Source: Promethearchaeota archaeon (GTDB taxonomy: Archaea; Asgardarchaeota; Lokiarchaeia; Sigynarchaeales; SOKP01). Taken from it: a DNA stretch of 29,875 nt. The position numbers and the translations under genes were made by a program. Under the pieces are notes generated by a model. It searched no databases and had not been told where the DNA came from. It was given only the letters and a program-made list of their open reading frames with translations. The stretch covers positions 1 to 29,875 of the forward strand of contig JAGXNR010000032.1 of assembly GCA_019894875.1 (NCBI GenBank), written 5' to 3'. Shown here piece after piece: positions 1-8,497 of the stretch (its first letter is position 1; each line of letters starts with the position of its first letter).

Positions 1-1678
1 GCTCTAATCTTCTCTCAAGACTCTTTAGTATTGCGTATTTTGAGCTAGTTAATAATTTCTGAAGTGTTGTTATCACAAATCCTAAGCCAACATTTTCTTT
101 ACTAGGTGTTGAATTATAAATCTGAGCAAGATAAAGCCGAATTTCATTATACACATCTAATTCTTCTTTAGTAGGTTTGACTATTATTGTATGAACAATC
201 CTTTTGTTGATGAATTCTTCAGTAAAGATATTCTTCTTTCGATTTCTTATTAGAAATTTTGAAAGTGTGTGGTCTCGTTCAATTTTTTTTAAAATGTTCA
301 GCCTTAATGGTTTATTTTTTATCTCAGAAAGGATTTGCTCGTTATTCTTGTCTTTACTAATATAGTTAAGATCTTTTAGGAGCTTTACAGTATTTTTAAC
401 TTCGAAATTATTTAGTCTATCAATTTGATTTATATTTGTAATTAGAAGATTGATAAAAGGCATGTTTTTTCGAAAATGTTCAAAATCACTGAAAGTACTA
501 AACGATTCAGGATGGATCAATTCAATCAATGAAAATAATTCAAAAGCATGGAGTTGCAATGGTGTAGCTGTTAATAAGAGCATGCTTTCAGAATTTAAAC
601 TTAAATTTCGAGCTAATTCATAGTTGAGAGTTTCTCTGTATTTACCTGTCATGGCATTGATTAAATATCGCCTTAGATGATGAGCCTCATCAAAAATTAC
701 GATATCCCAGGAAATTGCTGAGATTAGTACACTATATTTTGGATTCCTCGCAAATTGTAATGAACAAATAATTAAATTATCATAATAAAAGGGATTTTGA
801 TACATCTCTGCACTTTTATAATTACCCCTTCGTTCCAATTCCTTTATTTTTTTCCCATCATAGATTGTGAAATTGATGTTAAATTTATTCTGCATCTCAA
901 ACTGCCATTGTTTTACAAGTGAGGCAGGCACGATTATTATAACGCGTTCTGCAAGATTTCTTGCCATCATCTCTTTGATGTATATTCCTGCTTCTATTGT
1001 TTTCCCAAGTCCAACCTCATCTGCAAGGATAATTCTAGGGAAAAATTGCTCGGATAATCTATGTGTAACATTTATTTGGTGTGGCATTAAGGATAAACGA
1101 GAATTTGTGATACACTTAATTTGATAAGAGGTGTAATAAGAATGAAAAAGATGAGCCCAATATTTAATTAAGAACTGTCTTGGGGAATCGAATGTTCGTT
1201 GTGAAATTTGTATATCAATATTAGGTATATATTTAGAATAAACTTCAGATTCCTGAATTTGAGAGGTTTTTCCATCTTCTTTTAAGAATTCATAAGATAT
1301 TTTCCCATCCTGAACTAAAAAATCTATAGAATTTATAATTCCAATCCCAAACTTAGTTTCAATTTTTTCATTTACTTCAAAAATAAAATGAACTAAATCG
1401 ATAGGATGGATAATCTTTACAATATTATTTTTGAAAAGAACCTTATATTTTGAAAAGAATCTTGTGTCCTCATCATCCAATGAATTTGATGTAGGAATTT
1501 CTATTACTTTTATAACTCTCCCTAAGCCTAGATCAGGGTTTAGCCTATAAATGACTAAATTTCCCAAGTTGAATTTCTGTCCTTGACAATAAATATTAAA
1601 ACATTTAGAATACTTCGATTCTAATTCTTTTTTACAGAAAGGGCAATGATGCGTTAAGAGTTCTATTTTGGAAACCAT
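1..1678 (-). CDS. SNF2/RapA-like DNA helicase, partial (C-terminus beyond window)
   Basis: Reading the minus strand from ATG at 1678 gives an open frame of 559 codons running off the left edge. It shows the superfamily 2 helicase signature: Walker A ADEVGLGKT at about residues 219-227, the DEAH box at 330-333 (DEAHHLRR) and motif III LLTATP at about 368-373. This order and the DEVGLGKTIEAG wording are typical of SNF2-family ATPases close to RapA/HepA. Near the N-terminus C12-x2-C15 and C26-x4-C31 look like a zinc ribbon, followed by about 180 residues I cannot assign. The second RecA-like lobe is only begun at the edge. Such proteins remodel protein-DNA complexes or recycle RNA polymerase, and relatives occur in defence islands; nothing visible decides between these. 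It is divergent from the gene at 1749, with about 70 bases between the starts. Confidence 0.88.
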   Translation of the reverse strand, partial: MVSKIELLTHHCPFCKKELESKYSKCFNIYCQGQKFNLGNLVIYRLNPDLGLGRVIKVIEIPTSNSLDDEDTRFFSKYKVLFKNNIVKIIHPIDLVHFIFEVNEKIETKFGIGIINSIDFLVQDGKISYEFLKEDGKTSQIQESEVYSKYIPNIDIQISQRTFDSPRQFLIKYWAHLFHSYYTSYQIKCITNSRLSLMPHQINVTHRLSEQFFPRIILADEVGLGKTIEAGIYIKEMMARNLAERVIIIVPASLVKQWQFEMQNKFNINFTIYDGKKIKELERRGNYKSAEMYQNPFYYDNLIICSLQFARNPKYSVLISAISWDIVIFDEAHHLRRYLINAMTGKYRETLNYELARNLSLNSESMLLLTATPLQLHAFELFSLIELIHPESFSTFSDFEHFRKNMPFINLLITNINQIDRLNNFEVKNTVKLLKDLNYISKDKNNEQILSEIKNKPLRLNILKKIERDHTLSKFLIRNRKKNIFTEEFINKRIVHTIIVKPTKEELDVYNEIRLYLAQIYNSTPSKENVGLGFVITTLQKLLTSSKYAILKSLERRLE

Positions 1679-1748
1679 TATCTTTATATTTTATTTAATA
1701 TAAAGAAAAGTAAAAATTTTACCATTTTAAATCAAAATAGTCTTGAAA

Positions 1749-2615
1749 ATGACAGAAGTTGGGATTGAATCATCATATATTGGAAAAAATGAGAATTTAA
1801 AGTTTGTAGCACCAACAGAACTCTTTAGAATGAGATTACAGTCTGATGACAAAATAGATAGTGAAATTTCTCAAAAGTATAGTACGTATATTCAAAATAC
1901 CTTTAAGGGTTTTCAAGAGGCTAGGAAGACTAAATACGGAAATGAAAACAATCATAAAACAGAAACTACATCGCAGTTTTGGCAGGAGTTTGAAAAAAAA
2001 GCAAAAGATTTAGGTGTTCAATTAATAGGATATACTTCGATTATTGAAGATTTTGTCTTTTATAATCTCAAAGTATATGGGAAAAATGCGATTATACTTG
2101 GAATGGAAATGCTGTGGGATGAAATTAAAACAGCCCCAAGTATACATTGCAGCATTGAAGCTTTTCGGGTATATTATGAATTAGGAGAAATATGTATTCA
2201 ATTAACAGAATATTTAAAAGAACGTGGATATAAGAGCGAAGCTCATCATCCCTTTGGGGGTAAGTTTTTATTTCCACCTCATGCCGTTGCAGCGAAACTA
2301 GGAATTATGGGAAGGAACGGTCTTGTGATCACTCCCGAGTTTGGCCCACGTCAAAGATGGGCAATTATCTCTACTGATGCCGAAATTCCTACACCAATCG
2401 CAACCGATTTAAAACCACTAGAAGATTATTGTAAAGAATGTGGTGCTTGTGTTAGGGGATGTAAGGGAGGGGCTGCCTATGAAAAACCAATTTATCATAA
2501 AGATTCCCCCGTAATAACTCATATCGACCGATCTAAATGTATCGATAGCTTAATACACAATAACTATTGTAGTTATTGTTTAAAGGTCTGTCCTCAAGGA
2601 GTTCCTAAATTGTAA
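1749..2615 (+). CDS. QueG/RdhA-related 4Fe-4S double-cluster protein
   Basis: A 288-residue soluble protein (290 if the in-frame TTG at 1743 is used; I prefer ATG 1749). The C-terminal part has two ferredoxin-like cysteine clusters: CKECGACVRGC and, about 45 residues later, a spaced Cys followed by YCSYCLKVCP. The preceding stretch, with HHPFGGKFLFPPHAVAAKLG and GRNGLVITPEFGPRQRW, matches the pattern seen in COG1600 proteins (epoxyqueuosine reductase QueG, reductive dehalogenases and their uncharacterised relatives), where a corrinoid site precedes the two [4Fe-4S] clusters. I see no twin-arginine or other export signal, so a respiratory dehalogenase is unlikely. The substrate is unknown. It precedes another Fe-S gene on the same strand after 125 bases and lies some 13 kb from a corrinoid protein gene. 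Confidence 0.7.
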   Translation: MTEVGIESSYIGKNENLKFVAPTELFRMRLQSDDKIDSEISQKYSTYIQNTFKGFQEARKTKYGNENNHKTETTSQFWQEFEKKAKDLGVQLIGYTSIIEDFVFYNLKVYGKNAIILGMEMLWDEIKTAPSIHCSIEAFRVYYELGEICIQLTEYLKERGYKSEAHHPFGGKFLFPPHAVAAKLGIMGRNGLVITPEFGPRQRWAIISTDAEIPTPIATDLKPLEDYCKECGACVRGCKGGAAYEKPIYHKDSPVITHIDRSKCIDSLIHNNYCSYCLKVCPQGVPKL

Positions 2616-2655
2616 AAATATGTACTATTATGCTAAAATCCCATATATAACTTTT

Positions 2656-2692
2656 TTATAATCAAAGTATAATAGTTATATTCAAATTATAA
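2656..2692. promoter_or_regulatory. Nested 37-bp AT-rich inverted repeat upstream of the fusion gene
   Basis: Outer arms TTATAAT (2656-2662) and ATTATAA (2686-2692) enclose inner arms TATAA (2668-2672) and TTATA (2676-2680), centred on TAG. It lies 48-85 bases before the ATG at 2741, where an activator or repressor site could sit. All arms are pure A/T in an A/T-rich spacer, so chance is a serious alternative. Confidence 0.3.
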
Positions 2693-2740
2693 CAACATTT
2701 TAGATAAACAGTACTATATGCATAAATTTATTGAGATAAT

Positions 2741-5503
2741 ATGACTGAATCTGATAAAAAATCAGCTGAAGATAAAATTACAAGTATTGGTTCAATAGAA
2801 TTACTTAAAAAAGTAAATACTGCTGCAAATTACTGTTATTCTTGTAACCGTTGTAATAATGTATGTCCAACCGCATATCTTGATATTTTTTATCCCCGTA
2901 GCCTCATTATGGATCTAACTTTTTCAACACCTGAAGAGGCTTTAGATAAAAATGACATTTGGAAATGCCTGACTTGTGGTTTATGTACAGAATACTGCCC
3001 TATGACAAAGGAGCAAATCGGGGTTAATTTCACCAAAATAATCAAAGATCTTCGCTCTTTAGCTTCAGAATATCAACCATTACAAGAGGGATTACTAAGT
3101 TGCAATCATGAAAGAGTATATTCAAGTTTACCTAAGTTAATGGCTGAGGATAAAATTAAATTTCCAAATAAAACAGGTTTTTTAGAAGGCACAGGATTAA
3201 AAACAACTGATAAGGGAGATATCGCCTATTTTATGGGATGTGTGCCCTTCTTATCAGGAAGCGCTCCTTGTGTGGTTGGCTGTCCTGCTGGTGTTGATGT
3301 TCAAGGTTATATATCTCTAATTTCAGAAGGTAAATATCAAGAATCAATTGATCTTATACGGGATAAAAATCCATTACCTTATTTATGTGGAAGGATCTGT
3401 ACCGCCCAATGCGCTTTAAATTGTAATCGTCAATATTTTGATGATCCTGTTGCTATTCGGGAACTAAAACGATTTGTCTCTGATTGGGAGGCTGAACATC
3501 CTAATCAAAGTAAGATAAAACCCATACTTCAAACTAAAGAAAAAGTTGCTATTATCGGAGCAGGGCCCGGTGGATTATCAGCGGCATATTTTCTCGCACG
3601 AATGGGATATAAACCAACAATTTTCGAAAAAGGAGACAAAACAGGTGGAGTAGTGAGATATGGTGTTCCACAATATAGACTTTCTGATGAAGCTCTTGAC
3701 CACGATGTTGAGTTTATTAAAAATATGGGCGTGGAGATTGTTTTAAATAAAGAATTTGGCCCAGATTTCACATTAGAAGATATTTGGGCCGAAGGTTATA
3801 AAGCAGTTTTTATAGCTGTAGGTTTATATGTTCCAAAAACCTTAAGACTTGAGGGAGAAGATCTACCTAATGTACATGTTGCACTTGATTTTCTCTTAGA
3901 CAAAAAATATAAATGTGCTGAAAATCCAGAGGAATTTAAAGGAAAAACATTTGGAATAATCGGTGGGGGTGCTGTAGCTGTAGATGTCGGTGAAACTGCT
4001 ATAAGGTTAGGAGCAACTAAAGCTGATCTTGTAGATATCCTTACCGAAGATGCTTTAAAAAACGTGCTCAAAGATCTGCATGGGGCTGAGCGTGAAGTAA
4101 TGGAATATCACTTTGAAACATCAACAAAAAACATCACACAGGAACCTGATGGAAAATTAGCTTTAAATTGTTATAAAATTGAATGGGGAGATCCAGATCC
4201 TGAAACGGGAAGAAGACCCTTAAATAAAGTTGAAGGCTCAGAATATAAAATCGTTGTTGATTATATCGTAATAGCCATTGGTCAAGGTCTTGATCCTGAA
4301 CCTCTTAATTCCGCCACGGATAATAAGTTAAAGCTTGAAAGGGGTAAAATTGTGGTTGATGATTTAACTTATGAAACAGGTATTCCAGGGGTATTTGCTG
4401 GTGGTGATATAATTTATAACTCATTGATGTGTGCTGTGGATGCTATTGGAGATGGTAGAGAAACGGCCTTTACCATTGACAGATACCTGCGAGGACTGGA
4501 TTTAAAAGAAGGGAGAATTGTAAGGAGTGAATTAAAACGCTCAACAATACCTAAAAAATATATATTAACTCAGTCATGTCAAGAAATGAATTTCATGCCA
4601 GGTGATGAAAGACTCGTTTGTTTTGATGAAACGGAGTTAGGTTTTACTGAAGATCAAGCAAAAAGAGAAGCAAATCGGTGTTTAAATTGTAATTGTTGCT
4701 GCAATTCTGACCAAATCCCCGAGGATTTTGAAAAAGCCCTGGATGCTTCAGGAATAATGATATCTAATTATGGAAATCAAGATAATTGGAGTTCTTTAAA
4801 TGCCCCAGATTATTTAGAAATTCCAAAAAGTGTAATTGGTATATTAAATCAAAATGATATTGTTCCAGTGGTCTTACCTGAAGAAAAATGCTGCGGGCAT
4901 GATGCTATATGGCGAGGTGACGTCGAGACTTTTAAAACTTTAGCAGAATATAATGTAAATCTATTCAAAAATGCGGGGGTTAAAACTCTTATCTTTAGTT
5001 GTGCTGAAGGCTATTATACATGGAAGCATGAATACAAAAAATTGTTCAAAGGGAAAGATGAGTTTGATTTTGAAATATATCACATAACAGAATACATCTT
5101 AAAGGAGAAACTTTTAGAAGATATCTCATTTCCAAGCTTAGATAAAATTAAAGTAACATACCATGATCCTTGTAGACTTGGAAGGATGAGTAGTGTTTTT
5201 GATGCCCCAAGAGAGGTGTTGAAACAAATACCATCTGTGCAAATTGTTGAAATGGAAGATACTATGCAAGATGCGGATTGCTGTGGTGTATCTGCCTATA
5301 TATCTTGTAATGAAGATTCAAAGAAATTACAGGAGAAAAAAATACTGCAAGCAATAGAAACTGGTGCGGAGTACTTAATTACCGCTTGCCCAAAATGCCT
5401 CGCACATCTGAATTGTTATCTTAATGAACACAGAGAATTGAAAGATAAAATTAAGAGTATTGACATAGTAAGCTTCTTAGGAAAATTACTTTTTTTAATA
5501 TAA
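2741..5503 (+). CDS. HdrC-like / GltD-like flavoprotein / CCG-domain nested fusion protein
   Basis: A 920-residue predicted cytoplasmic electron-transfer protein. Residues 32-86 form an HdrC-like pair of [4Fe-4S] sites (CYSCNRCNNVCP and CLTCGLCTEYCP). A CCG domain opens at 160-171 (GDIAYFMGCVPFL) and is interrupted straight away by a GltD/NfnB-type module: Fe-S binding region 177-229, FAD motif GAGPGG at 273-278, second nucleotide site IIGGGAVAVDVGE at 406-418, and FAGGD at 552-556. After a Cys-rich tail (647-654) the CCG domain resumes with KCCG at 716-719 and CAEG at 754-757, where the usual second Cys of CxxC is missing. A complete second CCG unit follows: HDPC 808-811, DCCG 846-849, CPKC 883-886. 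HdrB/HdrD-type CCG domains hold a non-cubane cluster or reduce disulfides; GltD/NfnB modules exchange electrons with NAD(P)H. It may therefore link a pyridine nucleotide to a thiol or Hdr-like reaction. No membrane segment is seen. Confidence 0.85.
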   Translation: MTESDKKSAEDKITSIGSIELLKKVNTAANYCYSCNRCNNVCPTAYLDIFYPRSLIMDLTFSTPEEALDKNDIWKCLTCGLCTEYCPMTKEQIGVNFTKIIKDLRSLASEYQPLQEGLLSCNHERVYSSLPKLMAEDKIKFPNKTGFLEGTGLKTTDKGDIAYFMGCVPFLSGSAPCVVGCPAGVDVQGYISLISEGKYQESIDLIRDKNPLPYLCGRICTAQCALNCNRQYFDDPVAIRELKRFVSDWEAEHPNQSKIKPILQTKEKVAIIGAGPGGLSAAYFLARMGYKPTIFEKGDKTGGVVRYGVPQYRLSDEALDHDVEFIKNMGVEIVLNKEFGPDFTLEDIWAEGYKAVFIAVGLYVPKTLRLEGEDLPNVHVALDFLLDKKYKCAENPEEFKGKTFGIIGGGAVAVDVGETAIRLGATKADLVDILTEDALKNVLKDLHGAEREVMEYHFETSTKNITQEPDGKLALNCYKIEWGDPDPETGRRPLNKVEGSEYKIVVDYIVIAIGQGLDPEPLNSATDNKLKLERGKIVVDDLTYETGIPGVFAGGDIIYNSLMCAVDAIGDGRETAFTIDRYLRGLDLKEGRIVRSELKRSTIPKKYILTQSCQEMNFMPGDERLVCFDETELGFTEDQAKREANRCLNCNCCCNSDQIPEDFEKALDASGIMISNYGNQDNWSSLNAPDYLEIPKSVIGILNQNDIVPVVLPEEKCCGHDAIWRGDVETFKTLAEYNVNLFKNAGVKTLIFSCAEGYYTWKHEYKKLFKGKDEFDFEIYHITEYILKEKLLEDISFPSLDKIKVTYHDPCRLGRMSSVFDAPREVLKQIPSVQIVEMEDTMQDADCCGVSAYISCNEDSKKLQEKKILQAIETGAEYLITACPKCLAHLNCYLNEHRELKDKIKSIDIVSFLGKLLFLI

Positions 5504-5533
5504 TAAATATATTATTTTATTTTACCTGCCTAA

Positions 5534-5677
5534 GAAATTCAACCAACACCACCAATTTCAGATAAAATTGCTGAGAAACCTAAAGTAATTCCTAAATTTT
5601 GTAAATTTCGTCGAAGGAAATTAAATAAGAAGGCAATAATTTGTCCGCAGTGTGAGACAAGAACAAGAAAAATGTAA
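5534..5677 (+). pseudogene. Zinc-ribbon C-terminal relic
   Basis: The 350-base gap between 5503 and 5863 contains a readable frame with no start codon, bounded by TAA at 5531 and TAA at 5675. It ends with PKFCKFRRRKLNKKAIICPQC and a short basic tail. The shape is a C-x2-C ... C-x2-C zinc ribbon in which the second cysteine is now Arg, as one T-to-C change (TGT to CGT) would produce. There is no recognisable protein ahead of it, so it is probably the decayed end of a lost gene. The rest of this gap holds only T-rich sequence after the stop at 5503 and the promoter region of the next gene. Confidence 0.5.
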
Positions 5678-5814
5678 TCTATTTTGAAATTCTCTTATTT
5701 TATTTTTTTTACTTTACTTTTTTGCTCTTTCAGAGTCTGCCTCATTTAAAGAAAGATATTTATAGAGTTAACAAGAAAATAAATAAATGCTGAAATATTG
5801 AAAATAAATATTGA

Positions 5815-5856
5815 TTTAATATATATTAAAATAATATAAACACACAATTAATTGTG
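5815..5856. promoter_or_regulatory. AOR operon promoter with two perfect palindromes
   Basis: A 16-bp perfect palindrome TTTAATATATATTAAA (5815-5830) is followed by a TATA-like AATAATATAAA (about 5831-5841) and a second, 14-bp perfect palindrome CACAATTAATTGTG (5843-5856). The TATA-like box lies about 26 bases before ATG 5863, the distance expected for a leaderless archaeal transcript. The second palindrome sits between TATA box and start, a usual place for an archaeal repressor operator. It contains C and G at its ends, which makes it less likely to be a composition effect than the first. Confidence 0.45.
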
Positions 5857-5862
5857 AAAAAC

Positions 5863-7788
5863 ATGAGTAAAACTAAGGAAATACCAGTTCCTGATGATAT
5901 TAAAGGATTTACTCAAGTACGTCTTGATGTAGATCTAACTAATGGAAAGATTGGAAAAACTAAATTATCTAATGAATTCTGTCGAGACTGGATTGGTGGG
6001 TATGGATTCGGTGCTAAAGTACTTTGGGATGAATGTCCCGCAGGAGTTGATCCACTGAGCCCTGAAAATGTGTTCGTCTATGCACATGGACCATTTCCGG
6101 GAACAATACTCCCTACAAGTTCTAAATATGGTGTATTTGCTAAATCTCCATTAACCGGTCAGTTTGGTATGGCTATTTCTTCTGGATCAGTTGCTGCTCA
6201 AGCTCGTCGTGCTGGCATCAATATGATTGTGGTTAAAGGTAAAGCTCCAGAACCAGTTTATATGGTTGTCGATGATGATGATCATTATCTAGTGCCATGT
6301 AAGGAGAGTGTGTGGGGAAAAGGTTGTTGGGAAACAGAGGAAATGCTAAGGGAAGAATTTCAAGATCAGCGTCTTGGAGTAATGACTATTGGCCCAGGAG
6401 GAGAACGCGGTGGATTCATGGGATGTATTACTAATGATCGCAATAGACAAGCTGGAAGAACTGGAATGGGTGGTGTAATGGGATCAAAGAACCTTAAAGC
6501 CATATGCTTTAGAGGTACAAAAGGCATTAGCGTTGCAAAGCCGGTAGAGTTTTTTAAATTAGCTAAAAAGCTAATAAAAGTGGCAAACGGTCCTGCTACA
6601 GCTAAATATCGTGATTTGGGAACACCAGCAGGCATAACTAGTTATAATAAATTAGGAATGATGCCTACATTTAATCATCGTGAAGGTACTTGGGATAAAG
6701 TAGATGATGGCACATTCACGGGTGATACTCTTAATCAAGACTGGGTTGTAAAGAAAGTTGCCTGTTCACAGTGTTCAATAGGCTGTGATCACATTACTAA
6801 AATACCAAAAGATCATCCAAATTGGCCTAATCTCTACTCAAGCATTGATCAAGAACTCTGTTATAGTTTTGGATCAGCTTGTGGAAATTATGATTGGCCT
6901 ACTGTGTTTAAATGTGTGGCACTTACAGATGATTTAGGCGTCGATGCTATAAGCGCAGGCGTAACAGCTGCCATGTGTTGCGAGTGTTATGAAGAGGGCA
7001 TTGTCACTAAAAAAGACTTAGGCTATGAGCTACCTTTTGGCTCTACTATTAATCTTGTGAGATTTACTGAAGAAATGATTCTTGGTAAAGGCTTTGCTGG
7101 TAAGATTTTTGGGGATGGAACAAGAGAAGCAGGAAAGCGATTAGAAGAAATGGGAAGGGAGAATGCAAGTTATTATGCCATGCATGTAAAAGGACTGGAA
7201 ATACCTGCTTTTGATGTTCATGGAATGAGTTCTTTTGCCGTTGGAATGAGTGTTTCTGTTCGTGGTGCGTGTCATTTAAGGAATGGTTCTTATGGTCTTG
7301 ATGCGAAAGGTAACTTCGATAGATTTGGCTATGAGAAGCCAGTCGAAAGAGGAAAAGCCATTAAAGACGTAGAAGACATTTACGGTATTATTGATTCATA
7401 TATCGTGTGTAAATTCACTCGAGGAATTTATGAAAATGATGCTGAAATGGCTAAGGTTTTTGAATTAGTAACTGGAATCCCTGTGACCGAACAATTTATT
7501 CAGCATCGTGGAGAAGCGATAGTGAATCTTTCAAAATGCTTTAATATTCGAGAAGGTTGGAAGCGAGAAGACGATCGACCTCCAGAAAGATTCTTTAAAC
7601 AACCACATACAAGAGGACCTGCTAAAGGTGTTGTTTTGAAGGAAGATGGATATCAGAAAGTATTAAGCGGTTATTTTGAGGCTCGTGGCTGGGATGTTAA
7701 TACAGGAATTCCAACTGATGAAACCTTAAAGTCGCTCGGATTAGACTTTGTTATAGGCAAACTAAAACCTGCGGGAGGTAAGAAATAA
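5863..7788 (+). CDS. Aldehyde:ferredoxin oxidoreductase, tungsten-containing (AOR family)
   Basis: Oxidises an aldehyde to the carboxylic acid while reducing ferredoxin, using a tungsten-bispyranopterin cofactor and one [4Fe-4S] cluster. The ORF reads 644 residues from GTG 5854; I prefer ATG 5863 (641 residues) because it fits a leaderless start behind the TATA-like box. Numbered from 5854, the N-terminal AOR domain has the cofactor-binding stretches GYGFGAK (49-55) and GGVMGSKNLKA (206-216). The cluster ligands are C304-x2-C307-x3-C311 and C519 in DSYIVCKF, as in Pyrococcus AOR. Length is normal for the family (about 600-650). The ferredoxin-like partner starts 3 bases after the stop, so the two form an operon. 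Which aldehyde is used cannot be told; the protein differs clearly from the second AOR at 9821. Confidence 0.93.
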   Translation: MSKTKEIPVPDDIKGFTQVRLDVDLTNGKIGKTKLSNEFCRDWIGGYGFGAKVLWDECPAGVDPLSPENVFVYAHGPFPGTILPTSSKYGVFAKSPLTGQFGMAISSGSVAAQARRAGINMIVVKGKAPEPVYMVVDDDDHYLVPCKESVWGKGCWETEEMLREEFQDQRLGVMTIGPGGERGGFMGCITNDRNRQAGRTGMGGVMGSKNLKAICFRGTKGISVAKPVEFFKLAKKLIKVANGPATAKYRDLGTPAGITSYNKLGMMPTFNHREGTWDKVDDGTFTGDTLNQDWVVKKVACSQCSIGCDHITKIPKDHPNWPNLYSSIDQELCYSFGSACGNYDWPTVFKCVALTDDLGVDAISAGVTAAMCCECYEEGIVTKKDLGYELPFGSTINLVRFTEEMILGKGFAGKIFGDGTREAGKRLEEMGRENASYYAMHVKGLEIPAFDVHGMSSFAVGMSVSVRGACHLRNGSYGLDAKGNFDRFGYEKPVERGKAIKDVEDIYGIIDSYIVCKFTRGIYENDAEMAKVFELVTGIPVTEQFIQHRGEAIVNLSKCFNIREGWKREDDRPPERFFKQPHTRGPAKGVVLKEDGYQKVLSGYFEARGWDVNTGIPTDETLKSLGLDFVIGKLKPAGGKK

Positions 7789-7791
7789 GAG

Positions 7792-8343
7792 ATGTCAAAA
7801 TCGACTAAAAAGAGAGGAGGAGTTGTCCATCAATTTATTATTGTTGATCCGAATTTATGCACTGGATGTGAAACATGCGAATCTGTATGTTCTTTTGTAC
7901 ATGATGGGGAATTCAATCCAATTAATACGAGAATTCACAGAGTTAGAATTGAACCTATTTTAAACATCGCATTAGCTTGTCAGAAGTGTGATAACGCACC
8001 ATGCGTTCGCAGCTGTCCTGAAAAAGCCCTTGAACAGGATAAAGAAACAGGCTCCATCATTGTAGATGACGATAAGTGTAACGGATGTGCTTTCTGTATT
8101 AGAGCGTGTGATTTCGGAGTTTTAAGTTTACATTTACAATCTCAAAAAGCGCTTATTTGTGATCTTTGTGATACTATGAAAGAAGACTATATCAATCTTG
8201 AAAGAGGAGAAAGATACCCCGCATGCATTGATCTCTGCCCTAAAGAAGCGATTTCATTAAAGGATGTTGAACAAATTGGTGAAGAGAAGCGAATTGATGC
8301 TGTGAAACGGCTTTTTGGTGATCTTCTTTCGGAATCTGAATGA
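7792..8343 (+). CDS. Polyferredoxin electron-transfer subunit of the AOR (HycB/AorA-like)
   Basis: A 183-residue HycB-like iron-sulfur protein with four cysteine clusters arranged as in the small subunits of molybdenum and tungsten oxidoreductases: CTGCETCESVC, CQKCDNAPCVRSCP, CNGCAFCIRACD, and CDLCD with CIDLCP further on. Four [4Fe-4S] clusters are expected. It starts 3 bases after the AOR gene and most likely receives electrons from it, passing them to free ferredoxin or to another complex. There is no signal peptide or membrane anchor. The gene ends TGA followed at once by TAA, which shows that TGA still works as a stop codon in this genome. Confidence 0.88.
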   Translation: MSKSTKKRGGVVHQFIIVDPNLCTGCETCESVCSFVHDGEFNPINTRIHRVRIEPILNIALACQKCDNAPCVRSCPEKALEQDKETGSIIVDDDKCNGCAFCIRACDFGVLSLHLQSQKALICDLCDTMKEDYINLERGERYPACIDLCPKEAISLKDVEQIGEEKRIDAVKRLFGDLLSESE

Positions 8344-8345
8344 TA

Positions 8346-8388
8346 AATCTTAATTTTTTTATTTTCTTTTTTCTTTATTTTTAAGATT
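8346..8388 (+). terminator. Terminator-like inverted repeat with T-rich loop after the AOR operon
   Basis: AATCTTAA (8346-8353) pairs with TTAAGATT (8381-8388) around a 27-base T-rich loop. T-rich runs alone terminate archaeal transcription, so the loop itself may be the active part. Confidence 0.4.
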
Positions 8389-8484
8389 AGTCTGCTTGTT
8401 AAAATCATTCATAAGAAGTAAATTCAATTATAAAAAAGATAGATTAATATATTATTTCATCAAAAATCTATTATATAATCCTAA

Positions 8485-8491
8485 GGTGATC
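8485..8491 (+). promoter_or_regulatory. Ribosome binding site fixing a TTG start
   Basis: GGTGATC, 6 bases before TTG 8498, matches the 3' end expected for archaeal 16S rRNA and supports the unusual start codon of the alcohol dehydrogenase. Confidence 0.6.
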
Positions 8492-8497
8492 TAAAAA

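Noticed and set aside
867..1124. 85-residue plus-strand frame
   Set aside because: Antisense to the Walker A region of the helicase.
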